Below, in pieces: positions 16,841 to 26,924 of a stretch of DNA of 64,000 nucleotides. Under the pieces are notes generated by a model that saw only the letters and a program-made list of their open reading frames with translations, searched no databases and was not told where the DNA came from. The translations under genes were made by a program, and so were the position numbers. Each line of letters opens with the position of its first letter. The stretch's first letter is position 1. The stretch is from Gemmatirosa kalamazoonensis (GTDB lineage: Bacteria > Gemmatimonadota > Gemmatimonadetes > Gemmatimonadales > Gemmatimonadaceae), in NCBI RefSeq assembly GCF_000522985.1, contig NZ_CP007128.1:3394220-3458219 (forward strand). The letters are read 5' to 3'.

Positions 16841-18436
16841 ATGCGCTCTCGTGGGATCGTGGTGCTGGCGGCGCTCAGCGCGGCGCTGGTGACCGGCGGG
16901 TGGCTGGTGGGACGTGGGCTCCAGGGGCAGGGTGCCGGCGCCTCCAACGGCGCGCGCCTGTTCGACCAGGTCGTCGAGCACGTCTCGCACTACTACGTGG
17001 ACTCGATCGGCGGCGACTCGCTGTACGAGAAGGCGCTCGACGGCATGGTCTCCGAGCTCGGCGACCCGCACTCGGTCGTGCTCACGCCGGACCGGCTGAA
17101 GCGGCTGGCCGAGAGCACCAGCGGCACGTACGCCGGGCTCGGCCTGCGCGTCGACGTCCGCGACGGCTGGCTCACCGTGATCGACCCGGTGGCCGGCGCC
17201 CCGGCGGAGCGCGCCGGCGTCCGCGTCGGCGACCGGATCGTCGAGATCGGGGGCGAGTCCACGCACGACTGGACGGTGGACGAGGCGAGCAAGCGGCTGC
17301 GCGGCGCGCCGCACACGAAGGTCAGCCTGCTCATCGAGCGCCCGGGCGTCGAGGGACGCATCCCGTTCAGCGTGGAGCGCGACGAGGTGCACGTGCGCTC
17401 GGTGCGGCACGTCGCGCTGCTGCGCGACAGCATCGGCTACCTCGACCTCACGGTGTTCTCGAACGCCAGCGCGCGCGAGGTGGAGCAGGGCGTCGACTCG
17501 CTGCGCGCGCTCGGCGCCCGCACGGTGCTCCTCGATCTGCGCAGCAACCCCGGCGGCCTGCTCGATCAGGGCGTCAGCGTCGCCGACCTGTTCCTCGATC
17601 CGCGCCAGCCGATCGTCAGCATTCGCGGCCGCACGCCGGAAGCGAACCACGTCTTCGTCGACTCGGCGGGACAGCGGTGGGCGGGGCTGCCGCTCGTCGT
17701 GCTCGTGAACGAGGGCAGCGCGAGCGCCTCGGAGATCGTCGCCGGCGCGCTGCAGGACCACGACCGCGCGCTCATCGTCGGCACGACGTCGTACGGCAAG
17801 GGCAGCGCGCAGAGCGTCTTCCCGCTGCCTAACGGCTCGGCCGTCAAGCTCACGACGTCGCTGTGGTACACGCCGGCCGGACGCTCGATCAACAAGCCGA
17901 TCGATGCGACGAAGGACGACGACGACGAGGAGGTCGCGCCCGAGAAGCCGGCGGATCGCAAGAAGTTCAAGACCGACGGCGGGCGCACCGTGTACGGCGG
18001 CGGCGGCATCACGCCGGACGTCGCCGCTGGCGACACCGCCGTGCCGCCGGCGGAGCTGGGCTTCCTGCGCGCGCTCGGCCGGCAGGTCGGCGCGTTCCGC
18101 GACGCGCTCACCGAGTACGCGCTCAGCGTGAAGGCGTCGGGCGCGGTGACGAGCCCCGACTTCGTCGTCACGCCCGCGATGCGCGACGACCTGTGGCGGC
18201 GCATGGCGGCGCGCAAGATTACGATGGACCGCGGCGCGTTCGAGTCCGCCCAGCAGCTCGTGACGCGCCAGCTCACGTACGAGATCTCGCGCTACGTGTT
18301 CGGCCAGGACGTGGAGTTCCGCCGCCGCGCGGCCGACGACCCCGTGATCAACGCCGCGTTAGGCCTCGCGCGCGGCGCGCGGTCGCAGCGCGAGCTGTTC
18401 GCGCGGGCACCGAAGCCGAGCGCGTCGCACGGGTGA
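16841..18436 (+). CDS. S41 family carboxy-terminal processing protease with PDZ domain
   Basis: 531 residues. An N-terminal signal/anchor helix (RGIVVLAALSAALVTGGWLVG) places it in the periplasm. PDZ domain at about 95-180 (GTYAGLGLRVDV, VRVGDRIVEIGG), then the S41 tail-specific protease core: SNPGGLL, the nucleophile region GSASASE (serines near 295) and the general-base K320 in TTSYGKGSAQ. An acidic-basic insert (KDDDDEE...KPADRKKFK, about 352-378) and a roughly 130-residue C-terminal extension are longer than in classical CtpA. It degrades proteins from their C-termini; here envelope quality control or wall-enzyme regulation is inferred. It is nine bases from the convergent lolA-like stop. 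Confidence 0.92.
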   Translation: MRSRGIVVLAALSAALVTGGWLVGRGLQGQGAGASNGARLFDQVVEHVSHYYVDSIGGDSLYEKALDGMVSELGDPHSVVLTPDRLKRLAESTSGTYAGLGLRVDVRDGWLTVIDPVAGAPAERAGVRVGDRIVEIGGESTHDWTVDEASKRLRGAPHTKVSLLIERPGVEGRIPFSVERDEVHVRSVRHVALLRDSIGYLDLTVFSNASAREVEQGVDSLRALGARTVLLDLRSNPGGLLDQGVSVADLFLDPRQPIVSIRGRTPEANHVFVDSAGQRWAGLPLVVLVNEGSASASEIVAGALQDHDRALIVGTTSYGKGSAQSVFPLPNGSAVKLTTSLWYTPAGRSINKPIDATKDDDDEEVAPEKPADRKKFKTDGGRTVYGGGGITPDVAAGDTAVPPAELGFLRALGRQVGAFRDALTEYALSVKASGAVTSPDFVVTPAMRDDLWRRMAARKITMDRGAFESAQQLVTRQLTYEISRYVFGQDVEFRRRAADDPVINAALGLARGARSQRELFARAPKPSASHG

Positions 18437-18445
18437 GCCGCGACT

Positions 18446-19126
18446 CTACCGAGCGCCTCTGAACGCGTCCTGATCGACGACCCGCGCGCCCGCCGGGACA
18501 TCGAACGTGAACGTGGACTTCGCGAGCTTCGCGTTCGGCGTCCACGACGTGATGTGCCACGTGCGCTCGAGCCCCGTGTCCTGTGTGAGCACGACCTGAC
18601 GCAGCGCGCCGCTCGCGTCGTCGACCCACACCTGGGCCTTCGTGATCCCCTGGCCCTCGCGCTTCGGCGTCAGGATCACCGCGTGCGTCGCGCGGCCGTC
18701 GATGGTCGCGGCGCCGCCGTCGGCGACGTCGTAGTTCGTCCGCGGCGACGTGAGCAGATCGTCGATCACGTCGAGCCCCACGCCGGACTTGCTCGTCGCG
18801 GGGAGCTTCAGCACCTGGCCCGGCGCGGCGCTCGGCAGATACACCCACAGGTACTTGCCGTCGGACACGACGCGGTCGCCGACGCCGGTGAAGCGGAGCG
18901 AGAGCTTGCCGGGCTGCGCGAGCGCGAGCTCGCCGGTGCTCTTCGACTGGTTGCCGGTGAGCGGGTTGTTCAGCGTCTGCTCGAACGTGGCGCGCACCGT
19001 GCCCGCCTGCTTGAACGCGCGCGCCGCGCGGTCGATCGTCGCCGCGGGCGTCTGTGCGCCGACGGTCGCGGCGGTGAGCAGGCCGAGGACGGCCGGGATA
19101 TGGATCAGTCGCATCGGAAAGGCCAC
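18446..19126 (-). CDS. LolA-like outer-membrane lipoprotein carrier protein
   Basis: 226 residues, or 222 from the second ATG (19114), which gives a better signal peptide (MRLIHIPAVLGLLTAATVGAQ). Periplasmic carrier that would ferry lipoproteins from the inner to the outer membrane. The half-barrel LolA pattern is visible: 'VRATFEQTLNNPLTGN.. STGELALAQPGKLSLRF', 'VVSDGKYLWVYLPS' and 'VLTPKREG....AQVWVD'. LolA is expected in a diderm with the many lipoproteins seen here. Convergent with the S41 protease gene; no terminator fits between them. Confidence 0.82.
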   Translation of the reverse strand: MAFPMRLIHIPAVLGLLTAATVGAQTPAATIDRAARAFKQAGTVRATFEQTLNNPLTGNQSKSTGELALAQPGKLSLRFTGVGDRVVSDGKYLWVYLPSAAPGQVLKLPATSKSGVGLDVIDDLLTSPRTNYDVADGGAATIDGRATHAVILTPKREGQGITKAQVWVDDASGALRQVVLTQDTGLERTWHITSWTPNAKLAKSTFTFDVPAGARVVDQDAFRGAR

Positions 19127-19141
19127 TGGTGATGCACTGTC

Positions 19142-20194
19142 CTACCCGGCGCGGCCGGCCACCGTTCCGGCTGGGTGCGCCATCTCGCGCCCGATCGCGG
19201 TGGCGATCGTGCTCAGCTCGTGCATGAGCCGCGCGAACTGCTCCGTGTGCAGTGTCTGCGCGCCGTCGCTGAGCGCGCGGTCGGGGTTCGGGTGCACCTC
19301 GAGGATCAGCCCGTCGGCACCGGCCGCGATCGACGCGCGCGCCATCGACGGCACGTGCTCGCGCAGTCCCACGCCGTGGCTCGGGTCGGCGATGATCGGC
19401 AGGTGCGACAGCTTGTGCACCAGCGGGATCGCCGAGAGGTCGAAGATGTTGCGCGTCGCGGGATCGAAGCCCCGCACGCCGCGCTCGCACAGGATCACGC
19501 GCGTGTTGCCTTCCGCGAGCACGTACTCGGCGGCGAGCAGCAGCTCCTGGATCGTGGCCGCCATGCCGCGCTTCAGCAGCACCGGCTTGTCCATGCGGCC
19601 GACGGCCTTCAGCAGCGAGAAGTTCTGCATGTTGCGCGCACCGATCTGGATGCAGTCGGCGTACTCGGCGACGAGGTTCGCGCCCTCCTCGTCCATCGCT
19701 TCGGTGACGATGGCGAGGCCCGTCTCGTCGCGCGCCTTCGCGAGCAGCTCGAGCCCGCGCTTGCCCATCCCCTGGAACGAGTACGGCGAGCTGCGCGGCT
19801 TGAACGCGCCGCCGCGCAGCGCCACCGCGCCCGCATCGCGCACCGCGTGCGCCGACGCGATGATCTGCGCCTCGCTCTCGACGGAGCAGGGCCCCGCGAT
19901 CACCGCCACGTTGCGTCCACCGAACGCGACCCCGGGCGCGATCTCGACGACGGTGTTCTCGGCCCGCCACTCGCGCGAGACCTGCTTGAACGGCTGCGAT
20001 ACGCGGATGACCTCGGCGACACCGGGCATGCCCGCGACGGGGCTGCCGTCCACCGGTCGATCGTTCCCGATGAGTCCCACCGCCGTGCGCTGCGCGCCGG
20101 GCATGGCCACCGGCTGGAATCCCATCGCGCGGATCGCGTCGCACACCGCCTCGATCTGCTCGGGCGTGGCGCCGCTCTGCATCACCACCAGCAT
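19142..20194 (-). CDS. aroF: 3-deoxy-7-phosphoheptulonate (DAHP) synthase, AroF/AroA-beta type
   Basis: 350 residues from ATG 20194, preceded by GAGGAGA. First enzyme of aromatic amino-acid synthesis: condenses PEP and erythrose-4-phosphate. The N-terminal 70 residues form a ferredoxin-like (ACT-like) regulatory domain ([15 protein letters not shown]), as in the Thermotoga-type enzyme, so feedback inhibition is likely. The TIM barrel shows [54 protein letters not shown] and DPSHGVG. The gene lies at the end of a long minus-strand run behind smc. Confidence 0.95.
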   Translation of the reverse strand: MLVVMQSGATPEQIEAVCDAIRAMGFQPVAMPGAQRTAVGLIGNDRPVDGSPVAGMPGVAEVIRVSQPFKQVSREWRAENTVVEIAPGVAFGGRNVAVIAGPCSVESEAQIIASAHAVRDAGAVALRGGAFKPRSSPYSFQGMGKRGLELLAKARDETGLAIVTEAMDEEGANLVAEYADCIQIGARNMQNFSLLKAVGRMDKPVLLKRGMAATIQELLLAAEYVLAEGNTRVILCERGVRGFDPATRNIFDLSAIPLVHKLSHLPIIADPSHGVGLREHVPSMARASIAAGADGLILEVHPNPDRALSDGAQTLHTEQFARLMHELSTIATAIGREMAHPAGTVAGRAG

Positions 20195-20213
20195 GACGTC
20201 TCCTCGTAGTCGC

Positions 20214-20969
20214 TCAGATGTCCGTGCTCCAGCCGTCGTGCGCGAGCTCCACCGAGCCATCCCACTGTCGCGCGACGAGCGATCGAATGTCCACGCGCTC
20301 GACGGGTGGATAGAAGTGCGTGAGCACCAGCCGCCGAGGCTGCGCCGTCGCGGCGAGCCGCGCCACGCGCTCCGGCGTGAGGTGCGTGGGTACCGCCATC
20401 TCCTCGGGCAGCGAGCACTCCGCGAGCAGCAGGTCGCATCCGTGCGACCACGCGCCGAGCGCGTCGTCCGCCGCGGTGTCGCCCGTGTAGACGAGGCGGC
20501 GCCCCGCGTGCTCGACGGAATATGCCACGCTCTCGTCGGTGTGCGGTACCTTCTGCGACCGGAGCGTGACGTCGCCGAGCGCGATGGTGCCGCCGGCCGC
20601 GAGCTCCTCCACGACCACCGGGTAGCCCGGCGCGAGCAGCTTGTCCCACAGCGCCGCGGCGATTCGCTCGAGCAGCGCGCGCGTGCCCGGCGGCCCGATC
20701 ACCGTGATCGGCGCCGAGCGGGCAGGGAGCTGTCCCCACCGCCATGCGACGAACAGCGTCGCGACGTCGCTCACGTGGTCGGCGTCGAAGTGCGTGAGCG
20801 CGAGATGCGTGATCCCCGACCAGTCGGCACCGACGCCCGCCATGCGGTGCACGACACCGCTGCCGCAGTCGAGCAGCAGCTTCGTGCCGCCCGCCTCCAC
20901 GAGATGGCCGGCGTTCACCCGGCGCGCGTCGGGCGCCGCGGCGCCGGTGCCGATGGTCGTTAGGCGCAT
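20214..20969 (-). CDS. MBL-fold metallo-hydrolase (RNase Z-like)
   Basis: 251 residues from ATG 20969; longer frames upstream read through the end of the neighbouring gene and are not supported. The start [14 protein letters not shown] is typical of RNase Z/ElaC-related hydrolases. Zinc motif THFDADH, a GDTAADD strand and late histidines (LTHFYPPV) complete the site; note Phe-Asp in the first motif in place of the usual HxHxDH second His (THFDADH). Could act on tRNA 3' ends or on a small phosphodiester; sequence alone cannot decide. The first codons contain a GCCTAACG word read as Leu-Thr. Confidence 0.8.
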   Translation of the reverse strand: MRLTTIGTGAAAPDARRVNAGHLVEAGGTKLLLDCGSGVVHRMAGVGADWSGITHLALTHFDADHVSDVATLFVAWRWGQLPARSAPITVIGPPGTRALLERIAAALWDKLLAPGYPVVVEELAAGGTIALGDVTLRSQKVPHTDESVAYSVEHAGRRLVYTGDTAADDALGAWSHGCDLLLAECSLPEEMAVPTHLTPERVARLAATAQPRRLVLTHFYPPVERVDIRSLVARQWDGSVELAHDGWSTDI

Positions 20970-20974
20970 GCGCG

Positions 20975-22048
20975 TCAGGGCGGGCCGCGGAACAGCACCT
21001 TGCGGATGCGCGTCACCCCGTCGCCCCTGAAGCGCACGAGGTAGACGCCCTCCGGCGCGTACACGCCGCGGTCGTCGGTGCCGTCCCACTCGAAGTGCGG
21101 GTCGCACCCCTCGTTCGTCTCGGTGCGGCCGCGCCCGTAGCGGCCCGGGGGCAGCGTGCCGTTCACGTCCGCGTTAGGCACCAGCCGTCGCACGTGCAGG
21201 CCGCGCAGGTCGAACACGTCGAGCTCCACGGTCGACGCGTTCTTCAGGTCGAACCAGATGCACGTGCCCGGGCGGGTGATGCCCGGGAACGGACTCGGGA
21301 ACGGCGGCGACATGTCCGTCGTCGCGACCGTCTGCATCGGGTCCTCGATGAAGAACGTGCGTGCCGCGGCGATCGTGGACTGGCCCGAGCGGGCCAGCGT
21401 GGCCTGCACGCTCCACGTGTACACCGCGTTCAGCTCGAGATCGACCTTCGGCACGAAGCTCGTGTCCGAGCCCACGTTCGTGAAGGAGCTGATCTGACCG
21501 AGGTTCGTGATGGTGATCGTGTAGTTCCACGGCCCCGGCGGCTCGTTCACCTGCGGGCTGTGCCAGACGAAGCGCGGCGTGCGCGTGCGCACCGGCTGAC
21601 CGACGACGGTCGGCGGCGTGATGAGCGTCAGCCAGAACGGTGTGAGCTTCGGGCCGGTGATCGGCGACGCGAAGTTGAGGCCCGTCGTCGGGTCGGTGAC
21701 GATCGCACGCGCGAAGATGCGCACGTTCTCCGGCAGCGCGCGCGTAGGGGAGACCGTGACGGCGCCGCCCCGCGCGAGCACCGTCGTGTCGAGCACGAAC
21801 GGCCCGGTGAAGCGGAACGAGGTGTCGAGCTGGAACCGCGTCGGCACCAGGTCGCCGGCGCCGAAGCCGGTCGCGCTGACGACGAACGTCGGCGTCACGG
21901 AGCGCAGCGTGTCCTCGGGCGGCGGGGTGACGGTCACCACGGTGGTGCCCTGCGCGGCGAGCCACGCGGGACCCACCGCGAGCGTGAGCGCGCACACCAT
22001 CCCCACGCCGCGCCGGACCGCGCGGCCCGTCGTCGAGCGCACGATCAC
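20975..22048 (-). CDS. Secreted protein with FlgD-Ig/T9SS-like C-terminal domain
   Basis: 357 residues; GTG 22048 overlaps the smc stop (GTGA). The N-terminal signal peptide (VCALTLAVGPAWLAAQG) is followed by beta-rich fibronectin-like segments (TPTFVVSATGFG; TPRFVWHSPQVNEPPGPWNY). The last 85 residues match the FlgD Ig-like/Por-sorting style: VELDVFDLRGLHVRRL, PPGRYGRGRTETNEGC and GTDDRGVYAPEGVYLVRF...VRKV. In other phyla such domains are C-terminal secretion signals or structural caps; whether a type IX system exists here cannot be judged. Being coupled to smc is surprising for an exported protein. Confidence 0.7.
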   Translation of the reverse strand: MIVRSTTGRAVRRGVGMVCALTLAVGPAWLAAQGTTVVTVTPPPEDTLRSVTPTFVVSATGFGAGDLVPTRFQLDTSFRFTGPFVLDTTVLARGGAVTVSPTRALPENVRIFARAIVTDPTTGLNFASPITGPKLTPFWLTLITPPTVVGQPVRTRTPRFVWHSPQVNEPPGPWNYTITITNLGQISSFTNVGSDTSFVPKVDLELNAVYTWSVQATLARSGQSTIAAARTFFIEDPMQTVATTDMSPPFPSPFPGITRPGTCIWFDLKNASTVELDVFDLRGLHVRRLVPNADVNGTLPPGRYGRGRTETNEGCDPHFEWDGTDDRGVYAPEGVYLVRFRGDGVTRIRKVLFRGPP

Positions 22049-25000
22049 GCCGACGCGGCCACGGCCTCGCTGCTCTCCTCCGCGTCCGCCCGTGGAGCGC
22101 CGTCGCCCTTGCCGTCGGCGTCCACCTGCTGCCCGCGCAGCCGCACGCTCACCAGCGACGACACCCCGGGCTCCTGCATGGTGACGCCGTAGACTGCGTC
22201 CGCAGCCTCCGTCGTCGTGCGCGGGTTGTGCGTGATGATGATGAACTGCGTCTTCGACTTGAACTGGTTCAGCATGCGCACGAAGCGGCCGATGTTCTGG
22301 TCGTCGAGCGGCGCGTCCACCTCGTCGAGCAGGCAGAACGGGCTCGGCTTCGTGAGGAAGATGCCGAACAGCAGCGACAGCGCCACCAGTGCGCGCTCTC
22401 CACTGGACAGGAGATGAATGCGCTGCGTGCGCTTGCCCCTGGGGCTCGCGTGGATCTCGATGTCGCAGTCGAGTGGACGCTGCGGATCCTCGAGCCGGAT
22501 GTCGCACTCGCCGCCGCCGAACAGCGTCATGAAGATCTGACGGAAGTTCTCGCGCACCTGTGCGAACGTGGCGAGGAACAGCTCGCGCGCCGTCGTGTCG
22601 ATCTCGCGGATCGCCTGCTGCAGCGCGGCCTTCGCCTGGGACAGGTCGTCGCGCTGCGCGGAGAGGAAGTCGAACCGCCGTACCTCCTCCTCGTGCTCCT
22701 CGATGGCGAGCGGGTTCACGACGCCGAGCTGCTCGAGCTGACGGCGCAGCTCCTCGGCCTCCTCGCGCAGCCCGGTGGCCTCGTCCTCGAGCGGCTCGAA
22801 CGACGACAGCAGCTCGTCGAGCGGCCGCCGCCACTCGGCCTCCAGTCGCTCGCGCAGCGCCTCGCGCCGACCAGCGAGCTGCGTGTGCCGCAGCGCCGCG
22901 GTGTGCAGCTCCTCGGCGAGCGCCGCGTTCGCGCGACGCACGTCGTCGAGTGCGTGCTCGGCGGCGGTGAGCGCCTCGTCGGCGCTCGCGACCTCCTGCT
23001 CGGCGTCGGCGAGCCGCTGCTCGATGTCGCCCAACGCGGCCTCGCGCGACTCGAGGTCCATCCGCCACGCGCCCATCTGATCGGCGAGCTGGCTGTCGGC
23101 CTCGGAGAGCGTGCTCAGCTCGCGGTGCAGCGCCTCGAGCCGCTGCGCCGCGGTCGTCAGCTCCTGCGCGAGCCGGCGCTCGCGGTCCTGCGCGACCTGC
23201 ATGCGCGCCTGGGCCTGCGCCTGCTCCACCTGCCACACCGTGCGCTCCTCGCGCGCGGTCTCCAGCGCGTGCTCGCTCTCGGCGAGCTGCGCGCGCGCGT
23301 CGGCGGCCTCGCGCTCGCGCGTGTCCGCCTGCTCCACGGCGATGCGTGCGCGCTCGTCGAGCGCGGCGAGCCGCTCGGCGAGCTCCTCGTCGCGGCGCAC
23401 GAGGCGCGCGTCGAGCTGCTGCGCATCGGCGAGCTCACGCTCGGCGCGCGCGCGGCGCCGCTCGAGCTCCGCGCGCAGGTCGTCGGCACGCCGCGCTTCC
23501 TGCTGCGCGACCGTCGTCGCTTCCGCCGCGACCACCTGCGCGCGATCGGCCTCGGACACCGCGGTACGCGCGGCTTCGAGCTGTTGCACTGCCTCGTTGC
23601 GCCGTGCGTCGGTCCGTTCCAGCTCCGCGCGCAGCTCGGTGATCTCCGCGCGCCGGCGCAGCGGACCGGGCCCGCCGGTCTGACCCGGCAGCAGCATCGC
23701 GCCGCGCGCGTCCACGAACGCCGTGCCGTCGCCGAGCGTGCGCACACCGCCTAACAGCGCGCGCACCCACGTCCCCGCTGCCTCGGCCGCGCCGACCTGC
23801 TCGGCGAGGCCGCCCTCCGGCGCCGGCGGGATGGCATCGGCCGGCAGCAGCAGCAGCGGGCCCAGGTTCGCCGCCGAGTGCCAGTCGCGCACCGCGTCGG
23901 CGACATCGGTGTCGCGCACCACCACGGCGTGCACCGTCGCGCCGAGGTAGCGCTCCACGAGCGCCGCCGTCGTGGCGTCGGCGGTGATGAAGTCGGAGAG
24001 CGGACCGAGGATCGCCGCCTCGCCGAAGCGCGAGCGCTCCTTCAGCAGCCGCGCCGCCGCGGGCGCGAGTCCGACGCGGTCGCGCTCCAGCGCCTCCAGC
24101 CCGTTCACCTTGCCCTGCAGCGATGCGCGCGACTCGTCCACCTTCGCGACGTCCGCGCGCGCCGCGGCCTCGCGCTCGCGCGCCTGCCGCACGAGCTGCC
24201 GCGCCTCGTCGAGCGCCGCCTGCGCCTCCTCGGCCTGCGCGCGCGCCGCGTCGGCCGCCTGCGCGGCCTCGCCCAGCTCGCGGCTCGCGAGCGCGTGACG
24301 ATCCTGCAGCTGCGCGAGATCCGCTTCCAGCGCCTCGCGCCGCTGACGCACCTCGGTCTGCTCGCGGCTCGTCGCCTCGCGGTCGATCTCGAGTCGGCGC
24401 GCCTGCTCACGCAGCTCGCGCGCCGAGCGCTCCGCCTGCTCGAGCTGCTGCCGCGCGCTCGCGACCACGCGGCGCGTCTCCTCCTCGAGCGCGGTGCGCT
24501 GCGCGAGCTCCTCGATCGCGACGCGCAGCGCCTCCTCGGTCTGCCGCCGCTCGTCGATCGCGCGCTCGCGCTCGGCCTGCATCCGCTCGCCTAACGCCTC
24601 GCCCTCGCGGCGCTCCTCCTCCGCGCGCGACCGGCGCGACGACGCGTTGCGATGGCGCTCCTCGGCGACGGCGATCTCGCCGCGCAGCGTGAGCACGTCC
24701 TCCCGCTGCGCGGCGGCGATGCGCGCCAGCTCGCCGCGGCTCGCTTCCGCCGAGCCGCGGCGCTGGTGCGCCTGCTCGCGCTCGCGCTCCGCCTCGCCGA
24801 GTCGTGCCTCCGCCTGCGGATTCGCCTGCTGCAGCTCGGCGAGCCGCGCGTCGAGCCGCGCGAGCTCGTCGCGCCACTCCTCCATCTCGCGGCCCGCGAG
24901 CGTGAGCTCGACGTTGAACCGCCGCGCCGTCAGCTCGGCGTGCCGCTCCGCCCGCCGTCGCTGCCGGGCGAGCGCGCGCACCTGCTGGCCCACCTCGTTG

Positions 25001-25584
25001 ATGAGATCGTCGAGGCGCGACAGGTCGACCGTCGTCTCCTCGAGCCGTCGCTCGGCGGAGCGACGCCGGTCGCGGTACAGGCCGACGCCCGCCGCCTCCT
25101 CGAACAGCTCGCGCCGGTCGTCGGGGCGGTCCGAGAGCAGCGCGTCGATCATCTTGCTCTCGATGACGACGCCCGAGTCGGCGCCGAGCCCCGTGCCGCG
25201 CACGAGATCCTGGATGTCGCGCAGGCGACAGGGCGCGCGATTCAGGAAGTACTCGCTGTCGCCCGAGCGCGACAGCCGCCGCGTGATGACGACCTCTTTG
25301 AACGGCACGGGCAGCGTGCCGTCCGCGTTGTCGAAGTGAAGCGACACCTCGGCGACGTTCACCGGCTTGCGCGCCGAGGAGCCCTGGAAGATGACCTCGG
25401 TCATCGAGCCCCCGCGCAGCATGCGCGCGCGCTGCTCGCCGAGCACCCACCGGATGGAGTCGCTGACGTTCGACTTGCCGCAGCCGTTAGGCCCCACGAT
25501 CGCCGTGGCCCCGCGGTCGAACACGAGGTTCGTGTGGTCGGCGAACGACTTGAAGCCGTGGAGCTCGAGCTTGGTCAACCGCAC
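22045..25584 (-). CDS. smc: Chromosome segregation protein SMC
   Basis: 1179 residues, the standard SMC length, from GTG 25584 with GGGAGAAG before it. Head domain N-half: LELHGFKSFADHT and Walker A GPNGCGKSN (31-39), then Q-loop region LGEQRARMLRGG. Two long coiled coils (rich in E/R/A/Q) flank a hinge (about 500-660, with LGPLSDFI and TGGPGPLRRRAEI). The C-terminal head has the ABC signature LLSSGERALVALSLLF (near 1060) and Walker B PFCLLDEVDAPLDDQN (near 1085). SMC condenses and separates sister chromosomes with ScpA/ScpB, which are not in this window. It is in an operon with the two SPOR-domain genes upstream. Confidence 0.97.
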   Translation of the reverse strand: MRLTKLELHGFKSFADHTNLVFDRGATAIVGPNGCGKSNVSDSIRWVLGEQRARMLRGGSMTEVIFQGSSARKPVNVAEVSLHFDNADGTLPVPFKEVVITRRLSRSGDSEYFLNRAPCRLRDIQDLVRGTGLGADSGVVIESKMIDALLSDRPDDRRELFEEAAGVGLYRDRRRSAERRLEETTVDLSRLDDLINEVGQQVRALARQRRRAERHAELTARRFNVELTLAGREMEEWRDELARLDARLAELQQANPQAEARLGEAEREREQAHQRRGSAEASRGELARIAAAQREDVLTLRGEIAVAEERHRNASSRRSRAEEERREGEALGERMQAERERAIDERRQTEEALRVAIEELAQRTALEEETRRVVASARQQLEQAERSARELREQARRLEIDREATSREQTEVRQRREALEADLAQLQDRHALASRELGEAAQAADAARAQAEEAQAALDEARQLVRQAREREAAARADVAKVDESRASLQGKVNGLEALERDRVGLAPAAARLLKERSRFGEAAILGPLSDFITADATTAALVERYLGATVHAVVVRDTDVADAVRDWHSAANLGPLLLLPADAIPPAPEGGLAEQVGAAEAAGTWVRALLGGVRTLGDGTAFVDARGAMLLPGQTGGPGPLRRRAEITELRAELERTDARRNEAVQQLEAARTAVSEADRAQVVAAEATTVAQQEARRADDLRAELERRRARAERELADAQQLDARLVRRDEELAERLAALDERARIAVEQADTREREAADARAQLAESEHALETAREERTVWQVEQAQAQARMQVAQDRERRLAQELTTAAQRLEALHRELSTLSEADSQLADQMGAWRMDLESREAALGDIEQRLADAEQEVASADEALTAAEHALDDVRRANAALAEELHTAALRHTQLAGRREALRERLEAEWRRPLDELLSSFEPLEDEATGLREEAEELRRQLEQLGVVNPLAIEEHEEEVRRFDFLSAQRDDLSQAKAALQQAIREIDTTARELFLATFAQVRENFRQIFMTLFGGGECDIRLEDPQRPLDCDIEIHASPRGKRTQRIHLLSSGERALVALSLLFGIFLTKPSPFCLLDEVDAPLDDQNIGRFVRMLNQFKSKTQFIIITHNPRTTTEAADAVYGVTMQEPGVSSLVSVRLRGQQVDADGKGDGAPRADAEESSEAVAASA

Positions 25585-26924
25585 TACAGACTTCTCCCGG
25601 TTCGGTAGACGAGCGTCGGGACGACGCCCGCGGCTTGAAGTGCGCGGGCGAGCCACGCGGCCTGCTCCGGCCGCTCGAAGGCGCCGGCGTACAGCGCCAC
25701 GGTGCCGTCGCCGCGCGACAGCGGATAGACGGGAACGTTCTTGCGCGCGAGCGCCTGCACGCGCGCCGGCGCGTCCTGCGCGGGGACGTGGTCGGCCACG
25801 AGCAGGGCGTACGGCGCGCGCACCGACATCCCGGATCCCTCGCCCAGCACACCGCGCTGGCGCAGCGCGCCTAACAGCGAGTCGGCGCCGGCCTTCGTCG
25901 CGAACGCGCCGACGAACAGTCGGTACCACGGCGCGCCGTCGTCCAGCACCGGCGTGAGCGCGGTCGCGGACAGCGTCGCCATCGTGCGCGGGTCGAGCAA
26001 CGCGCCTTCGGGCGTGTTGGACGCCGCCACCATCACGGAGTACGTCACCGCGCTCGACGAGTCCGCGGGGTTCGCGACGACGAGCGCCGGCAGCGGACCG
26101 TTAGGCGCCGGCGCGGCCGAGTCCGCGCGCGTCGTGTCGCGCCGAGCGGCTGCCGAGCGCGCGGAGTCGGCGCGCACCGGCACGTCGCCGTGCACCGACG
26201 TGGAGCGCGACCACAGCCAAACGCTCAATGCGCCCGCGAGCACGACGGCGAGCAGCGCGTACACCGCCCAACGGCGCCACGCCGGATCGCCGGCCGGCGC
26301 GGTGGGCGCGGGCTCGGGCCGCGCGGCCGACGCCGTCGGCTCCGTCGTCGACGTGCGCACCGGACGGCGGCGCGTCGGCGCGATCACTGCGAGCGGCGGC
26401 GGCGCGTCGGCGAGGGCGCCCGATGCGTCGCCCACCACCACGCTGCCGTCGACCATCGTCGCGAGCGTGTCGAGCCCCGGCGTGTCGGCGTGCGCGACGA
26501 GGAGGAGCAGGGCACCGACCTCGCGGAAGCCGCTCGCGAGCCGCCGCCACCGATCGCTCGTGAACACCTCCTCGACCGCGACAGCCTCGCTGCCGCTCGG
26601 GAGCACGAACAGGTTGCCGGTCGCGTCGGCCGGATGCGCGATCTTGTTGAGCGACACGCCGTACAGGAAGCTGTCGGAGATCCCGTGCGGGTCGCTCTCC
26701 GGGTCGACGAGCGCCTGCAGCGGCGCCAACTCGCCGACGAGATCCGCGATCGCGACGCGACGCCGATCGGCCTGCGCGCGCGCCATGCCGAGCGCCACCC
26801 ACGCCGCCGCGTCCGCATCGCGTCCGACGACGACCGCCGACGCGACCGCATCGAGCACGGGCGCCGCGCGGCGTCCCTCCTCGAGCCACGCGTCGCCGGC
26901 GGCGACCGGAGGACTCGCGCTCAC
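25584..26924 (-). CDS. Degenerate P-loop (BY-kinase-like) domain, TM helix and SPOR domain protein
   Basis: 446 residues; GTG 26924 overlaps the preceding gene's stop, and its TAG shares one base with the smc GTG. Residues about 10-155 recall the MinD/BY-kinase fold: a strand before the P-loop position, RRVAIADLVGE, LSDSFLYG-like 'ISDSFLYGVSLNKI', LFVLPSG, 'LLLVAHADTPGLD' and DGSVVVGD. The Walker A lysine loop is absent (GRDADAAAWVA instead of GEGKS/T). One TM helix (RRWAVYALLAVVLAGALSVWLW, about 235-255) leads to a periplasmic Ser/Ala/Asp linker and SPOR-type units ending PVYPLSRGDGTVALYAGAF. SPOR domains bind denuded peptidoglycan at division sites. Confidence 0.65.
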   Translation of the reverse strand: MSASPPVAAGDAWLEEGRRAAPVLDAVASAVVVGRDADAAAWVALGMARAQADRRRVAIADLVGELAPLQALVDPESDPHGISDSFLYGVSLNKIAHPADATGNLFVLPSGSEAVAVEEVFTSDRWRRLASGFREVGALLLLVAHADTPGLDTLATMVDGSVVVGDASGALADAPPPLAVIAPTRRRPVRTSTTEPTASAARPEPAPTAPAGDPAWRRWAVYALLAVVLAGALSVWLWSRSTSVHGDVPVRADSARSAAARRDTTRADSAAPAPNGPLPALVVANPADSSSAVTYSVMVAASNTPEGALLDPRTMATLSATALTPVLDDGAPWYRLFVGAFATKAGADSLLGALRQRGVLGEGSGMSVRAPYALLVADHVPAQDAPARVQALARKNVPVYPLSRGDGTVALYAGAFERPEQAAWLARALQAAGVVPTLVYRTGRSL

